NCBI GenBank assembly: GCA_900143635.1
Contig: FREY01000013.1
Coordinates: forward strand, 52,252-116,251
DNA length: 64,000 nucleotides
Direction of reading: 5' to 3'
From: Rhodobacteraceae bacterium Alg231-04
GTDB taxonomy: Bacteria; Pseudomonadota; Alphaproteobacteria; Rhodobacterales; Rhodobacteraceae
Of the stretch, positions 52,623 to 61,020 are shown piece after piece. Every line of letters starts with the position of its first letter. Positions within the stretch are counted from its first letter, which is position 1. Under the pieces are notes generated by a model that ran no database searches, was not told the origin of the DNA, and saw only the letters and a list, made by a program, of their open reading frames with translations. Made by a program: the position numbers and the translations under genes.

Positions 52623-53281
52623 TGGGCCCACCTTTTTTCAAGAGACGCGGCATAGCGCGAGATCGGATAGGACAGCGCGAAGTAGAAAGCGCCGGCGACG
52701 GATAGGATCAGGAAAGGTTCCTGTGTCCGGGTGATCAGGATCTGGCTGGCCTTCAGCAGTTCGACGTAGCCCAGCACCGACACAAGAGCGCTGTCCTTCA
52801 TCACGCCGAGCGCCACCCCGACCCAGGCCGGAAAGACTGCGCGCCCGCCAATGGGCAGCACCACGTGGCGCAGGTCCTGCCAGTAGGTCATGCCAAGGCT
52901 GCGTGCCGCCCGGCGCATGGATGTGTCCACAGCCTCAATGCCACCGCGCGCCACATTGGCCACCAGTGCGGCGGTATAGATGGTCAGGATCACCACGCCC
53001 GAAGCAAAGGCATCAAGGTTCAGCCCGACGATGGGGGCGAAATTGTAAAACAGCACCAGTTGGATGATCAGCGGGACAGAGCGAAAGACATCCAATACTG
53101 GTGCAACAGTTAGTGCCGCCGTGAGCTTGCCTTCGTACAAAAGCCAGCCAAACAGGACGCCAATAACTGTGCCAAGCGAAATGGACAGGACCGAAATCCA
53201 CATTGTGCGCAGGGCGGCCTCGCCCAGAAACCACAGGTCATTGACGCCAAATCCGCTGAAGAAAGTTAGGGTTGGTTCCAT
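52619..53281 (-). CDS. Polar amino acid ABC transporter permease (second)
   Basis: A 220-residue permease with about five hydrophobic segments and the PAAT core [65 protein letters not shown]. The EAA-type loop [12 protein letters not shown] contacts the ATPase. It starts 10 bp after the first permease. Confidence 0.92.
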   Translation of the reverse strand: MEPTLTFFSGFGVNDLWFLGEAALRTMWISVLSISLGTVIGVLFGWLLYEGKLTAALTVAPVLDVFRSVPLIIQLVLFYNFAPIVGLNLDAFASGVVILTIYTAALVANVARGGIEAVDTSMRRAARSLGMTYWQDLRHVVLPIGGRAVFPAWVGVALGVMKDSALVSVLGYVELLKASQILITRTQEPFLILSVAGAFYFALSYPISRYAASLEKRWAQ

Positions 53282-53291
53282 AGTCTCGCCC

Positions 53292-53954
53292 TCAGTAGCG
53301 GAAGAGCCGGGCCGCCATGAGGCGGGAGGCTCCGAGGATGATTTTGACGATCACGTAGTATATGACCGCGGTGACCGCGAAGTATTCGAAGATCCGGAAG
53401 GTGCGGCTGGCAAAGAACTGCGTCTCGCCAGACAGTTCGCGAAACCCCACCAGCATGCCCAGCGATGACATCAGCACCGCCCAGACCATCTGATTGGTCA
53501 CCGGGTGATAGACGATACGAAACACCTGCGGGATCACCACACGGGTGTAAGCCTGCCATGCCGTCATGCCGAGCGACCGCGAGGCGCGGATCTGGGTCTC
53601 CGGAATGGCCTGAAACCCGCCGCGAAAATTCTCTGCCAGATAGCCGGCGCAGTTGAAGGTCAGCCCGGCCAAAACGATAAGGTAAGGCGACAGGTGCAAT
53701 CCAAAGGCACCCAGTCCGAAGCCAAAGAAGAACAGCTGGAACAGGGCTGGCGTGTTGCGGGCCACTTCCACCCAGGACGTGGCAAACCAGTACAGCGGAC
53801 CCTTCATGTGCAGCCGGATCAGGGCCAGACACAGACCAATGATGATGCCGATTGCCATCGACAGCACTGCTACCTGCAGCGTCAGAAGGGCCGCGTCGAT
53901 CAGGTCGGGCAGGCTTTTCATCACTGGTCGCCAGTGAAAATTATAGTCGAACAT
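53292..53954 (-). CDS. Polar amino acid ABC transporter permease (first)
   Basis: A 220-residue permease with about five hydrophobic segments and the PAAT core VEVARNTPALFQLFFFGFGL, YLAENFRGGFQAIPETQIRASRSLGMTAWQAYTRVVIPQVFRI. Start 53954 (MFDYNFHWRP) has a GGAGGAG site upstream; the frame to 53999 is an unlikely extension. It follows the binding-protein gene after a 57-bp gap with a hairpin. Confidence 0.9.
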   Translation of the reverse strand: MFDYNFHWRPVMKSLPDLIDAALLTLQVAVLSMAIGIIIGLCLALIRLHMKGPLYWFATSWVEVARNTPALFQLFFFGFGLGAFGLHLSPYLIVLAGLTFNCAGYLAENFRGGFQAIPETQIRASRSLGMTAWQAYTRVVIPQVFRIVYHPVTNQMVWAVLMSSLGMLVGFRELSGETQFFASRTFRIFEYFAVTAVIYYVIVKIILGASRLMAARLFRY

Positions 53955-53969
53955 TTGCACTCCTCCCAT

Positions 53970-53993
53970 CTCTGCCCGGTTGCCCGGACAGAG
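53970..53993 (-). other. Intercistronic stem-loop after the amino acid binding-protein gene
   Basis: CTCTGCCCGG (53970-53979) pairs with CCGGACAGAG (53984-53993) with one wobble and a four-base loop. It lies 18 bp after the binding-protein stop and just ahead of the permease ribosome-binding site. It fits the usual pattern of differential expression after binding-protein genes. Confidence 0.6.
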
Positions 53994-54011
53994 AGGCATT
54001 TCAGGAAATGA

Positions 54012-54812
54012 TCAGTACATCACACCGGGGATACGTAGCTCGGGTGCGTCGCCACCGACGTATTTGCCCCACAGCTCGGCGTAGCGACCTGAGCGCGCCT
54101 GATGGGTGACAAACAGGTTCAGGAAGTTCAGCCAGGTCACGTCTTCACGCTTTGCGACAACAGAGGTGTAATCGGTGGTCCAGGGCATCCGGGGACCGGC
54201 GACAATGCTGTCATACTGCTGGGTAATCGGGAGGACGGCTGTGTTGGTAGTGATGCCGATGTCAGCCTTACCTTGGGCAACCGCCAGGAAGACTTCGTTC
54301 TCGGACTGATAGCCTTGGTAGTTGCCTTCCTCGCCCCATTCAGCAGCGATCTTCAGCCATTCCTGCTCGGGAACTGTGCCAATTGCCGCAGCAACACGCT
54401 TGCCGCGAATGTCGTCAAAGCTTTCGATGCCACTGTCTGCATTCACCACGCCCTGCGCGTAATAGATGGCATAGGGAATGGTGAATCCAACGGTGCGTGC
54501 CCGTGCAAGGCTGTCTGATGTTGCGCCAAACACAACATCCGCGCGGCCTGTAACGATTACCGGAAGACGCTCGGCCCAGGTGACCGGCAGGATCTCGGCT
54601 TCAACTTCCAGTGCGGCAGCAAGGTCATTGCAATAATCAACGTCATAGCCTGCCGGTTCGTTATTGGCATCTCGGTAGCCAATTGGCGGGAAATCCAGAA
54701 CGACACCGCAGCGCAGCGTTCCGCGATCGACAACGTCATCCAGTGTGTCAGCCATGGCGGGGGCCGCCGTCAGCGCAGTTAGGCCTGCGGCCATGATGAG
54801 TTTCTTGAACAT
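54012..54812 (-). CDS. Polar amino acid ABC transporter substrate-binding protein (probable hydroxyproline binder)
   Basis: A 266-residue family 3 solute-binding protein with a Sec signal (MFKKLIMAAGLTALTAAPAMA). It has LRCGVVLDFPPIGYRDANNEPAGYDVDYCNDLAAALE near residues 30-70, and VTGRADVVFGATSDSLARARTVGFTIPY with the ligand arginine, the PAAT pattern. Start 54812 has GGGAGG upstream. It is the first gene of the nine-gene operon of ABC transporter and hydroxyproline enzymes. The operator-like motif lies about 50 bp upstream. Confidence 0.9.
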   Translation of the reverse strand: MFKKLIMAAGLTALTAAPAMADTLDDVVDRGTLRCGVVLDFPPIGYRDANNEPAGYDVDYCNDLAAALEVEAEILPVTWAERLPVIVTGRADVVFGATSDSLARARTVGFTIPYAIYYAQGVVNADSGIESFDDIRGKRVAAAIGTVPEQEWLKIAAEWGEEGNYQGYQSENEVFLAVAQGKADIGITTNTAVLPITQQYDSIVAGPRMPWTTDYTSVVAKREDVTWLNFLNLFVTHQARSGRYAELWGKYVGGDAPELRIPGVMY

Positions 54813-54859
54813 TGATTCCTCCCAAAGATAAGCGATGTGCAATCTAGTATGGGATTTTG

Positions 54860-54873
54860 TATCCAATATCCAA
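54860..54873. promoter_or_regulatory. Hydroxyproline-region operator, site 4 (before the ABC operon)
   Basis: TATCCAATATCCAA at 54860-54873 is identical to the tandem element before ldh at 45431-45444, almost 9.5 kb away. Its left flank TTTTG parallels sites 1 and 2. It is 48 bp before the binding-protein start. Exact reuse over this distance argues for one regulon. Confidence 0.75.
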
Positions 54874-55599
54874 CATATTTATCGATCGAAGAGTTTTTTG
54901 TGCTCCGCCTCAAGAGTTTCGATCTTCACATGAGATCTCAACATTTTGATATGTATCGCTTTTCGTCAGAAATTGGGTTCATTTCTATGCCTTGCGGCGC
55001 TCACATCTCCAACCAATTATTGAAGCCCAACCTTTTGAAAGTGCTTCTTGCCGCCACCTCTGAGCCAAACTCAAACTCGAATCGTTCGCCCGACGACCAA
55101 CCAAACCGATGACAAAGCCAAAGGAGAGCAGGCGACTAGGAAACGGTCATCACACCATTGCAATCCTGAACGGACGGAGCCCCTGAACCCTCTACGTCCC
55201 GGGCTTACATTGATCAGATTCGCAACGAGATGCGGGGGGCTGAGCGGAGGCGCGCCTGGCCCAGGACAGCAAATAAGACGTCATGGCGTGCCTATATATA
55301 TCAATTGCCAGCAAAGCAGGTTCCGCATGTGAAATACCGGGTGTGGTCACAGTCGGGCTCCCTTGAGGAGCGGCTTATTGCAAAACCACCGTAGGGATCT
55401 GAGGAACGGCTATGACCACCAGCTACGCAATTTACGGCTGCGCAGGCGGCCAAAGCGCGTGCAAAGCGAGATCATTCCGAAGGTGTTACGGCCCGGAATA
55501 ACTCGTTGGAACGCCTATGACGTGGGCTAAAACGCAACATCCGACTGCGCACATCCAACCGGGCAAGCCCCAACAGAACGCCTTATCTCAGCAGCCAGA
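54874..55599. other. Gene-poor stretch, probably degenerate mobile DNA
   Basis: No credible coding frame was found here. Short frames (for example from 54837 or 55048) have no recognisable motif and no ribosome-binding site, and base composition is less GC-rich than the flanks. Together with the IS3 orfA remnant just downstream, the stretch looks like decayed insertion sequence or intergenic DNA between the hydroxyproline and GMC/TRAP modules. Confidence 0.5.
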
Positions 55600-55774
55600 T
55601 CCGCCACTGCTGATCAGGCGTTTGCGGAGTTCCCAAACTGCGCCTCCCAAGTGTTCAATGATTTGCTGCTGATCCCCAATCGGTTAGCAGTTCGCTGATC
55701 GAAAATCCTCGTTCAACGACTTGCGCGACAGCATCTTGTTTGAACTCTTCCGTAGATCCAATTCCCTTGTTCAT
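55600..55774 (-). pseudogene. IS3-family transposase orfA remnant (frameshifted)
   Basis: From ATG 55774 the minus strand reads MNKGIGSTEEFKQDAVAQVVERGFSISEL, an N-terminal IS3 orfA sequence. It then leaves the family pattern. Another frame resumes with NRLGISSKSLNTWEAQF, the rest of the helix-turn-helix, so a frameshift lies near 55680-55690. A stop follows shortly after. No orfB is attached. It is an IS fossil. Confidence 0.75.
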
Positions 55775-55947
55775 ACCCGTCTTACCTTGGCTCCAAACAG
55801 AACCAAGCAAAGCGTCCACACACTCTAGAGGCAGCTCGCTTAATTCACGAATGGAGGCTGGGAAATGGACGGTCTCGAACATGTTGTAACCGCTGCAGCG
55901 CAACTCAAGAAGGAGGAGCTCCAAACCGCGCTGCGCTCACTCGACAT

Positions 55948-57543
55948 TTACCGCGCTTGGGTTATGAGATCACTGGCCTTTTCTCCAATCATTATGGCCG
56001 GAGCGTTTGTGTTTCCGCTCACGATTTCAGGCATAATCGAACAATCGGCAACGCGCAGGCCGGATATGCCGTGAACGCGCAGGCTGGAATCAACCACCGA
56101 GTCTTTGGACTGCCCCATTTTGCAGGTGCCGGTGGGATGATAGATCGAGGCGGTATTGTTGCGCGCCCAGTCCAAGGTCGCGTCGTAGTCCGCCATGTCC
56201 AGATCAGGATGAGGGCGGAATTCCTCGGATATTTTTGAGGTCAGCGGTGCATGGCGGGCGATGCTGCGCGCAATGTTCACGCCTGCGACGATGGTCCGGC
56301 AATCGGTCTCGGTAGAGAGGTAATTGGGAATGATTTTGGGGTAATCGCCGGGGTTGGCGGAGTTCAAGCGGATCTCGCCGCGAGATTCTGGTCGAAGCTG
56401 GCAAACCGACATGGTGAAGGCTGAGAACTTGTCGGCACCTTTACCTGGATTTTCGGCCGAAAGCGGTTGTACGTGGAATTGGATATCAGGGGTTTCGACA
56501 TCTGGTCGGCTCTTCATGAACCCTGTGGCCAGACTGGCCGCCATCGTCATCGGCCCGGCACGGAACATCAGGTATTTTAGCCCGATTTTCGCCTGCCCAA
56601 AGAGCGAACTGACCTCGTCGTTCAGTGTCGGTTCATTGCATTTGTAGACCAGTCGCGCTTGCAGATGGTCCTGCATATTTTTTCCGACGCCCGGCAGATC
56701 GGCAACCACATCGATACCGTGTTCGGCGAGCTGCGCAGCGTCACCAATACCGGAAAGCATCAACAGCTGCGGTGAGTTGATGGCCCCGCCGGACAGGATG
56801 ACTTCGCGGTTGGCCTTGACGATATGCTCCTCGCCACTGCGGTCCTTGTAGCAGACACCCGTGGCGCGCGTGCCCTCGATCACCACACGTTGCACATGCG
56901 CATGGGTGATGATCTGCAGGTTTTCGCGTGACTTCACCGGGTTCAGGAAAGCCACCGCCGAGGAGCAGCGCCGACCATTGCGTGAGGTGAGCTGGAAAAA
57001 CCCGACACCTTCCTGATCGGCTCCATTGTAATCCGGGTTGAATTTATACCCCGCCGCCTGCGCTGCTGCCACCCAGGCATCGGTGATCGGGCGCTGGATA
57101 CGCATGTTTGAGACGGACAGCGGGCCTTGATCACCGTGGAACTCATCGCCCCCGCGTTCGTTGTTTTCTGAACGTTTGAACAGGGGCAGCACATCGTCCC
57201 AGCCCCAACCTTCATTGCCCATCTGGCGCCAGCGGTCATAGTCTTGGGCTTGCCCGCGCACATAGAGCAACCCATTGAGTGAGGAAGATCCGCCCAGCAC
57301 CTTGCCGCGCGGCCATTCGATGCTGCGCCCGTTCAGGCCCGGGTCAGGTTCAGTCTTGTAGCACCAGTCAACCTTAGGGTTGTGAATGGTTTTGAAGTAG
57401 CCGACGGGAACATGGATCCAGGGGTTTAAATCCCTACCGCCTGCCTCAAGCAAAACAACCTTTTTGCTTGGGTCCGCGCTGAGCCTGTTGGCGAGTACGC
57501 AGCCCGCAGACCCCGCTCCGACGATGATAAAATCTGCCTCCAA
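55948..57543 (-). CDS. GMC family oxidoreductase, choline/alcohol dehydrogenase-like
   Basis: A 531-residue flavoprotein with FIIVGAGSAGCVLANRLS at the N-terminus, EWPRGKVLGGSSSLNGLLYVRG (GMC signature 1), ILSGGAINSPQLLMLSGIG (signature 2), and the catalytic His/Asn region YHPTGTCKMG and VSGNTNAPAIMIGEKAS. It oxidises an alcohol to the aldehyde with FAD. It closely resembles BetA-type proteins but no betaine aldehyde dehydrogenase or BetI is nearby. It is divergent from a TRAP operon that probably imports its substrate. Confidence 0.88.
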   Translation of the reverse strand: MEADFIIVGAGSAGCVLANRLSADPSKKVVLLEAGGRDLNPWIHVPVGYFKTIHNPKVDWCYKTEPDPGLNGRSIEWPRGKVLGGSSSLNGLLYVRGQAQDYDRWRQMGNEGWGWDDVLPLFKRSENNERGGDEFHGDQGPLSVSNMRIQRPITDAWVAAAQAAGYKFNPDYNGADQEGVGFFQLTSRNGRRCSSAVAFLNPVKSRENLQIITHAHVQRVVIEGTRATGVCYKDRSGEEHIVKANREVILSGGAINSPQLLMLSGIGDAAQLAEHGIDVVADLPGVGKNMQDHLQARLVYKCNEPTLNDEVSSLFGQAKIGLKYLMFRAGPMTMAASLATGFMKSRPDVETPDIQFHVQPLSAENPGKGADKFSAFTMSVCQLRPESRGEIRLNSANPGDYPKIIPNYLSTETDCRTIVAGVNIARSIARHAPLTSKISEEFRPHPDLDMADYDATLDWARNNTASIYHPTGTCKMGQSKDSVVDSSLRVHGISGLRVADCSIMPEIVSGNTNAPAIMIGEKASDLITQAR

Positions 57544-57610
57544 AACATGTCCCTCCAGGTGGCTACGAAAAAAACTCTATGCAGATTGCATCATTTAGGC
57601 TAGCCTTTTT

Positions 57611-57627
57611 TGAGATGTTACGTCTCA
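57611..57627. promoter_or_regulatory. Inverted repeat in the GMC/TRAP divergent promoter
   Basis: TGAGATGTTACGTCTCA is an inverted repeat with perfect 5-bp arms TGAGA/TCTCA that is nearly symmetric through its centre. It lies 27 bp before the dctP start and 68 bp before the GMC start. It is a candidate site for the IclR-type regulator at the end of the TRAP operon. Confidence 0.5.
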
Positions 57628-57653
57628 ATAATGACTATTTAGGGAGGAAGACT

Positions 57654-58886
57654 ATGGGACTCAAGGAAAATCTTACGCAAATATCACGGCGCGACCTGTT
57701 CAGAGTCGCAGGGCGGTATGGCTTGGGATCAACGCTGATGGCAGCCGGTGGATTTGGCGGGGCAATGAGCCTGGCCAATCTCGCTTCGGCTGCAGAATCG
57801 ACCTACGAGAAACGGTTTTCAAAGCCTGCCAAGCACACGCTTAAGTTTGGTGCTTCCGGTTTCAATGCGCAAAACCTGTTGATCGAACGGGCTGGCGCGC
57901 TGGAGTTTGCGCGCGATCTGGAAAGCCGCACGGATGGGGAGATCCGTGTTGAATTCATTGGCAATAACCAGATCTGCGGTCAGACTTCCTGCGTCGAAAA
58001 AACCCAGCAGGGCATCGTCGATATCTATGCCGCGTCGACCCAGAACTCGGCCGGTGGCGCGCCTTACCTGAACGTACTCGACTATGCCTATATGTTCCCG
58101 GGGCGCGCATCGCAGTATCACTTCCTGTACAGCCCGGAATCTCAGCGCATCCTGCGTGATCCGCTGGAAAAACGTCACGGGCTGAAGTTCCTGTTCAGCC
58201 ACTGTGAATTGCGGGGCATTCAGCTGGGCCTTGGTTGGGAAGATAAGCCAACCGTGACCAAGCTGGAACAGCTGTTTGGCACCAAAAACCGCGTTACGGG
58301 AACTCAGCTTGGCCGTATTGCCATGCAGGCGCTGAACCTGAACCCGGTGCCCGTTGCCTGGGAAGAAACACTAGATGGCCTGAAGCAGGGTCTGATCGAT
58401 GGCGCGGAGACCTGGGCCTCGGCCGTGGCCTACGCAAACATGTCGCCGGTGGTCAGCCAGTCGGTTGACCTGAAGTTCTTCTGCGGCACTGAACACACCT
58501 CGATGAGTGCGTCGGTCTTTGACGGGCTCGAAGGTTATCTGCAGGATGCTGTCATGGAGAGCGCCTATTGGGCACAGACCCACGTGCAGGCCGCGAATGA
58601 GGCCGCGCTGGTCAAGACTGTGGGCCATTCCGATCCGCAGATGCCGGGCACGATCTTTGCCGAAAATAACGTGCGCAACGCCTTTCTGGCAGATGACCAG
58701 ATCAAGATGGCCGAAGAGATGTGCTCGCCTGAATTCCAGCCGCAGCTCTGGGAACAGTGGCGTGACCGTCTGAACAAATGGGCTGGCGGCATCGATACAT
58801 ATCAGGAAATCTATGACATCGCGCGTCAAGTTCCCAAAGATATGAAGCCGGAGAATGTTGAGCCGCGCCGTTGGTGGAAATCCTAA
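57654..58886 (+). CDS. dctP: TRAP transporter solute-binding protein DctP, Tat-exported
   Basis: A 410-residue protein. The N-terminus has a twin-arginine motif, SRRDLFRVAG, followed by a hydrophobic stretch ending LASAAEST, so it should be exported folded by Tat. It has the subfamily pattern with an unusual cysteine pair NNQICGQTSCVEKTQQG, NRVTGTQLGRIAMQALNLNPVPVAWEETLDGLKQGLIDGAETW, the DctP ligand region. ATG 57654 follows AGGGAGGA; the frame to 57579 includes the operator-like repeat. The substrate is unknown. The GMC enzyme suggests an alcohol or its acid. Confidence 0.88.
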   Translation: MGLKENLTQISRRDLFRVAGRYGLGSTLMAAGGFGGAMSLANLASAAESTYEKRFSKPAKHTLKFGASGFNAQNLLIERAGALEFARDLESRTDGEIRVEFIGNNQICGQTSCVEKTQQGIVDIYAASTQNSAGGAPYLNVLDYAYMFPGRASQYHFLYSPESQRILRDPLEKRHGLKFLFSHCELRGIQLGLGWEDKPTVTKLEQLFGTKNRVTGTQLGRIAMQALNLNPVPVAWEETLDGLKQGLIDGAETWASAVAYANMSPVVSQSVDLKFFCGTEHTSMSASVFDGLEGYLQDAVMESAYWAQTHVQAANEAALVKTVGHSDPQMPGTIFAENNVRNAFLADDQIKMAEEMCSPEFQPQLWEQWRDRLNKWAGGIDTYQEIYDIARQVPKDMKPENVEPRRWWKS

Positions 58887-58905
58887 TCCGCGACACGCTT
58901 TCAAG

Positions 58906-58931
58906 GGTCGGCGCAAAGGCTTGCGCCGGCC
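58906..58931 (+). other. TRAP dctP-dctQ intercistronic stem-loop
   Basis: GGTCGGCGCAA (58906-58916) pairs with TTGCGCCGGCC (58921-58931) over 11 bp with one wobble and an AGGC loop. It starts 20 bp after the dctP stop. No T run follows. It parallels the hairpin at 31352-31383 in the second TRAP operon. Confidence 0.7.
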
Positions 58932-58981
58932 TATCTGTCCATAAAGACTGAGGCAACTCGGCGGGCATCAGGGAGAAGAAG

Positions 58982-59650
58982 ATGGCACTCTGGTCAGAGA
59001 TCAGTGACATAATCCGTGCATTCGCATCGCAAGATAGCTGGGAAATTCGTAATGCGCTGACAAGTAACGGTGCTTGGGTATTTGGTGCAATAGCCGCAGC
59101 GATCGGCGGGCTGGCCGTGCTCGGTATATATAGGAAACTGCCCTGGCTGGACCGCCACCTAGAGCGGACAATCATGGTCTATAGCTATCTGGCAATTGCT
59201 TTCATCATCTTCTGGGGGGTGATTGACCGGTTCATCTTTTCCAATCAACAGCCCTGGTCGACAACCATACCACCGCTGTTGTTCATGATCATGGCCTGGT
59301 TTGGTGCCGCTTTTAATGTGCGCCTGAGAACCCATCTGAGCTTTGCCGAGTTTCGCACCGTTATGCCGCGATCTGGGCAGATGGCCTGCCTAATCCTAGA
59401 CGCGGTGCTGTGGTTTATCTTTGCCGTCATCGTGCTGGTAACAACCACCCGGATGACGGCGTTGTCGGCATCCAACTTCCAGATTGTTTTGGGGACTGAC
59501 AATGTCATGCAGTGGTGGTTTCTGATCACCGTGCCAATGTCCTTCGTGCTGATGGTGGCGCGGGTATTTGAAAACCTTGCCGAAGACATCGGCAACTGGC
59601 GATCCGGTGATCCATTGATCAAACAAGCCGTGATCGGAGGAGATGTGTGA
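58982..59650 (+). CDS. dctQ: TRAP transporter small permease DctQ
   Basis: A 222-residue membrane protein with an N-terminal extension (ALWSEISDIIRAFASQDSWEIRNAL) and four to five helices, including YSYLAIAFIIFWGVIDRFIF and PPLLFMIMAWFGAAFNVRLRTHLSFAEF. That last part matches the DctQ pattern. ATG 58982 follows GGGAGAAG. Its stop overlaps the dctM start as ATGTGTGATG around 59644-59652. Confidence 0.88.
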   Translation: MALWSEISDIIRAFASQDSWEIRNALTSNGAWVFGAIAAAIGGLAVLGIYRKLPWLDRHLERTIMVYSYLAIAFIIFWGVIDRFIFSNQQPWSTTIPPLLFMIMAWFGAAFNVRLRTHLSFAEFRTVMPRSGQMACLILDAVLWFIFAVIVLVTTTRMTALSASNFQIVLGTDNVMQWWFLITVPMSFVLMVARVFENLAEDIGNWRSGDPLIKQAVIGGDV

Positions 59651-61008
59651 TGACTGATGGAACCTTTGTCACGCTGATCTCGCTCGGGGTCACCTTTTTG
59701 TTCATGCTCGGGGTGCCGGTACTGCTGGTCATTGCCTATTGGGTGATCGGCTGTTCCTTTGTGCTCGGGCTGACGCTCGACAATATGGGTGCGGAGCTGC
59801 TGAACGTCTTCAACAAGGGCTTTGCGCTGCTGGCTATGCCGCTGTTTATCCTCACAGGTGACCTGATCAACCAATCAGGGATTGCCCGGCGACTGTCTGA
59901 TTTTGCCTATTCCTGTCTAGGCTGGCTGCGCGGCGGTCTGGCCATGGCGGCTCTTGGAGCCTGCGGGTTGTTTGCAGCGATTTCCGGGTCGAATTCCGCA
60001 ACCACCGCAACCATCGGATCGATGCTGCATCCCGAAATGGTCAAAGGTGGCTATGACGAACGCTTTTCCGCCGCGACCGCCGCTGCCGGTGGTACGGTCG
60101 GGATCATCATTCCGCCGTCGATCATCTTCATCGTCTACGGGTTTCTGCTGAACCTGCCGATCTCGGACCTATTTGTGGCTGGCATTCTGCCTGGCGCATT
60201 GATGGTGATTGGTATGCAGCTCGCCTGCTGGATCATCTGCCGGATCAACGGCTGGGGCCATCTAATCCCGCTGCAACTGAACCGGGTGCTGAAAACCGCC
60301 TTTGGCGCTTGGCTTGGCTTCTTTGCCATTGGGTTGGTGCTTTGGGGCATTTACACCGGCAAGTTCTCCCCGACCGAGGCTGCAGGCGTTACTGTGGGAT
60401 TCTGCGTCATTGCCGGGCTGGTCAGCTACCCACTGAACCGCCTCATGGGATCAAGCCGCGACAAACCAGTCGCCGAGAAGTCCTATGCCGAGATGTTTGT
60501 CGTCGAGGGGTTCACCATTCCGCAAATCCCCTCCGTGGTCGTGCGTTCGGCTCAGATCACCGGCATTCTGGCACCACTGATTGCGATTTCCGTGGTGATG
60601 CAGCAGATCCTATCCCTGCTTGGCGCGCAGCAGACCATTGGGGACTTTGTGACCTCAATGGGCGGCTACTATGCGGTTCTGTTTACATCCATGGTGATCG
60701 TTTTCTTCTCGGGCATGGTTCTTGAGAGCCTGCCGGTCACGATCATTCTGGCGCCTATCCTGGCGCCCATCGCCGCCTCGGTGGGGATAGATCCGATCCA
60801 TTTCTCGGTCATCTTCCTGGTCGGGGCCTCCATTGGCTTCATCACGCCGCCCTACGGGTTGAACCTCTATGTCGCATCTGGCGTGACTGGCGTTCCCTAC
60901 TTCCGTCTGTTGCCCTATACGGTACCCTACCTTGCGGCGTTGATCGGGGTCTGGATACTGGTGTCACTGGTACCTGATCTTGCGCTGATCCTGCTGCCCA
61001 ACAGATAA
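59650..61008 (+). CDS. dctM: TRAP transporter large permease DctM
   Basis: A 452-residue protein with about 12 helices and the DctM motifs GLFAAISGSNSATTATIGSMLHPEM, AAAGGTVGIIIPPSIIFIVYGF and GFITPPYGLNLYV. ATG 59650 overlaps the dctQ stop; GTG 59647 would add one residue. The next gene, an IclR regulator, begins 12 bp after the stop, so it is probably cotranscribed. Confidence 0.93.
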   Translation: MTDGTFVTLISLGVTFLFMLGVPVLLVIAYWVIGCSFVLGLTLDNMGAELLNVFNKGFALLAMPLFILTGDLINQSGIARRLSDFAYSCLGWLRGGLAMAALGACGLFAAISGSNSATTATIGSMLHPEMVKGGYDERFSAATAAAGGTVGIIIPPSIIFIVYGFLLNLPISDLFVAGILPGALMVIGMQLACWIICRINGWGHLIPLQLNRVLKTAFGAWLGFFAIGLVLWGIYTGKFSPTEAAGVTVGFCVIAGLVSYPLNRLMGSSRDKPVAEKSYAEMFVVEGFTIPQIPSVVVRSAQITGILAPLIAISVVMQQILSLLGAQQTIGDFVTSMGGYYAVLFTSMVIVFFSGMVLESLPVTIILAPILAPIAASVGIDPIHFSVIFLVGASIGFITPPYGLNLYVASGVTGVPYFRLLPYTVPYLAALIGVWILVSLVPDLALILLPNR

Positions 61009-61020
61009 ATGTGAACCAAG

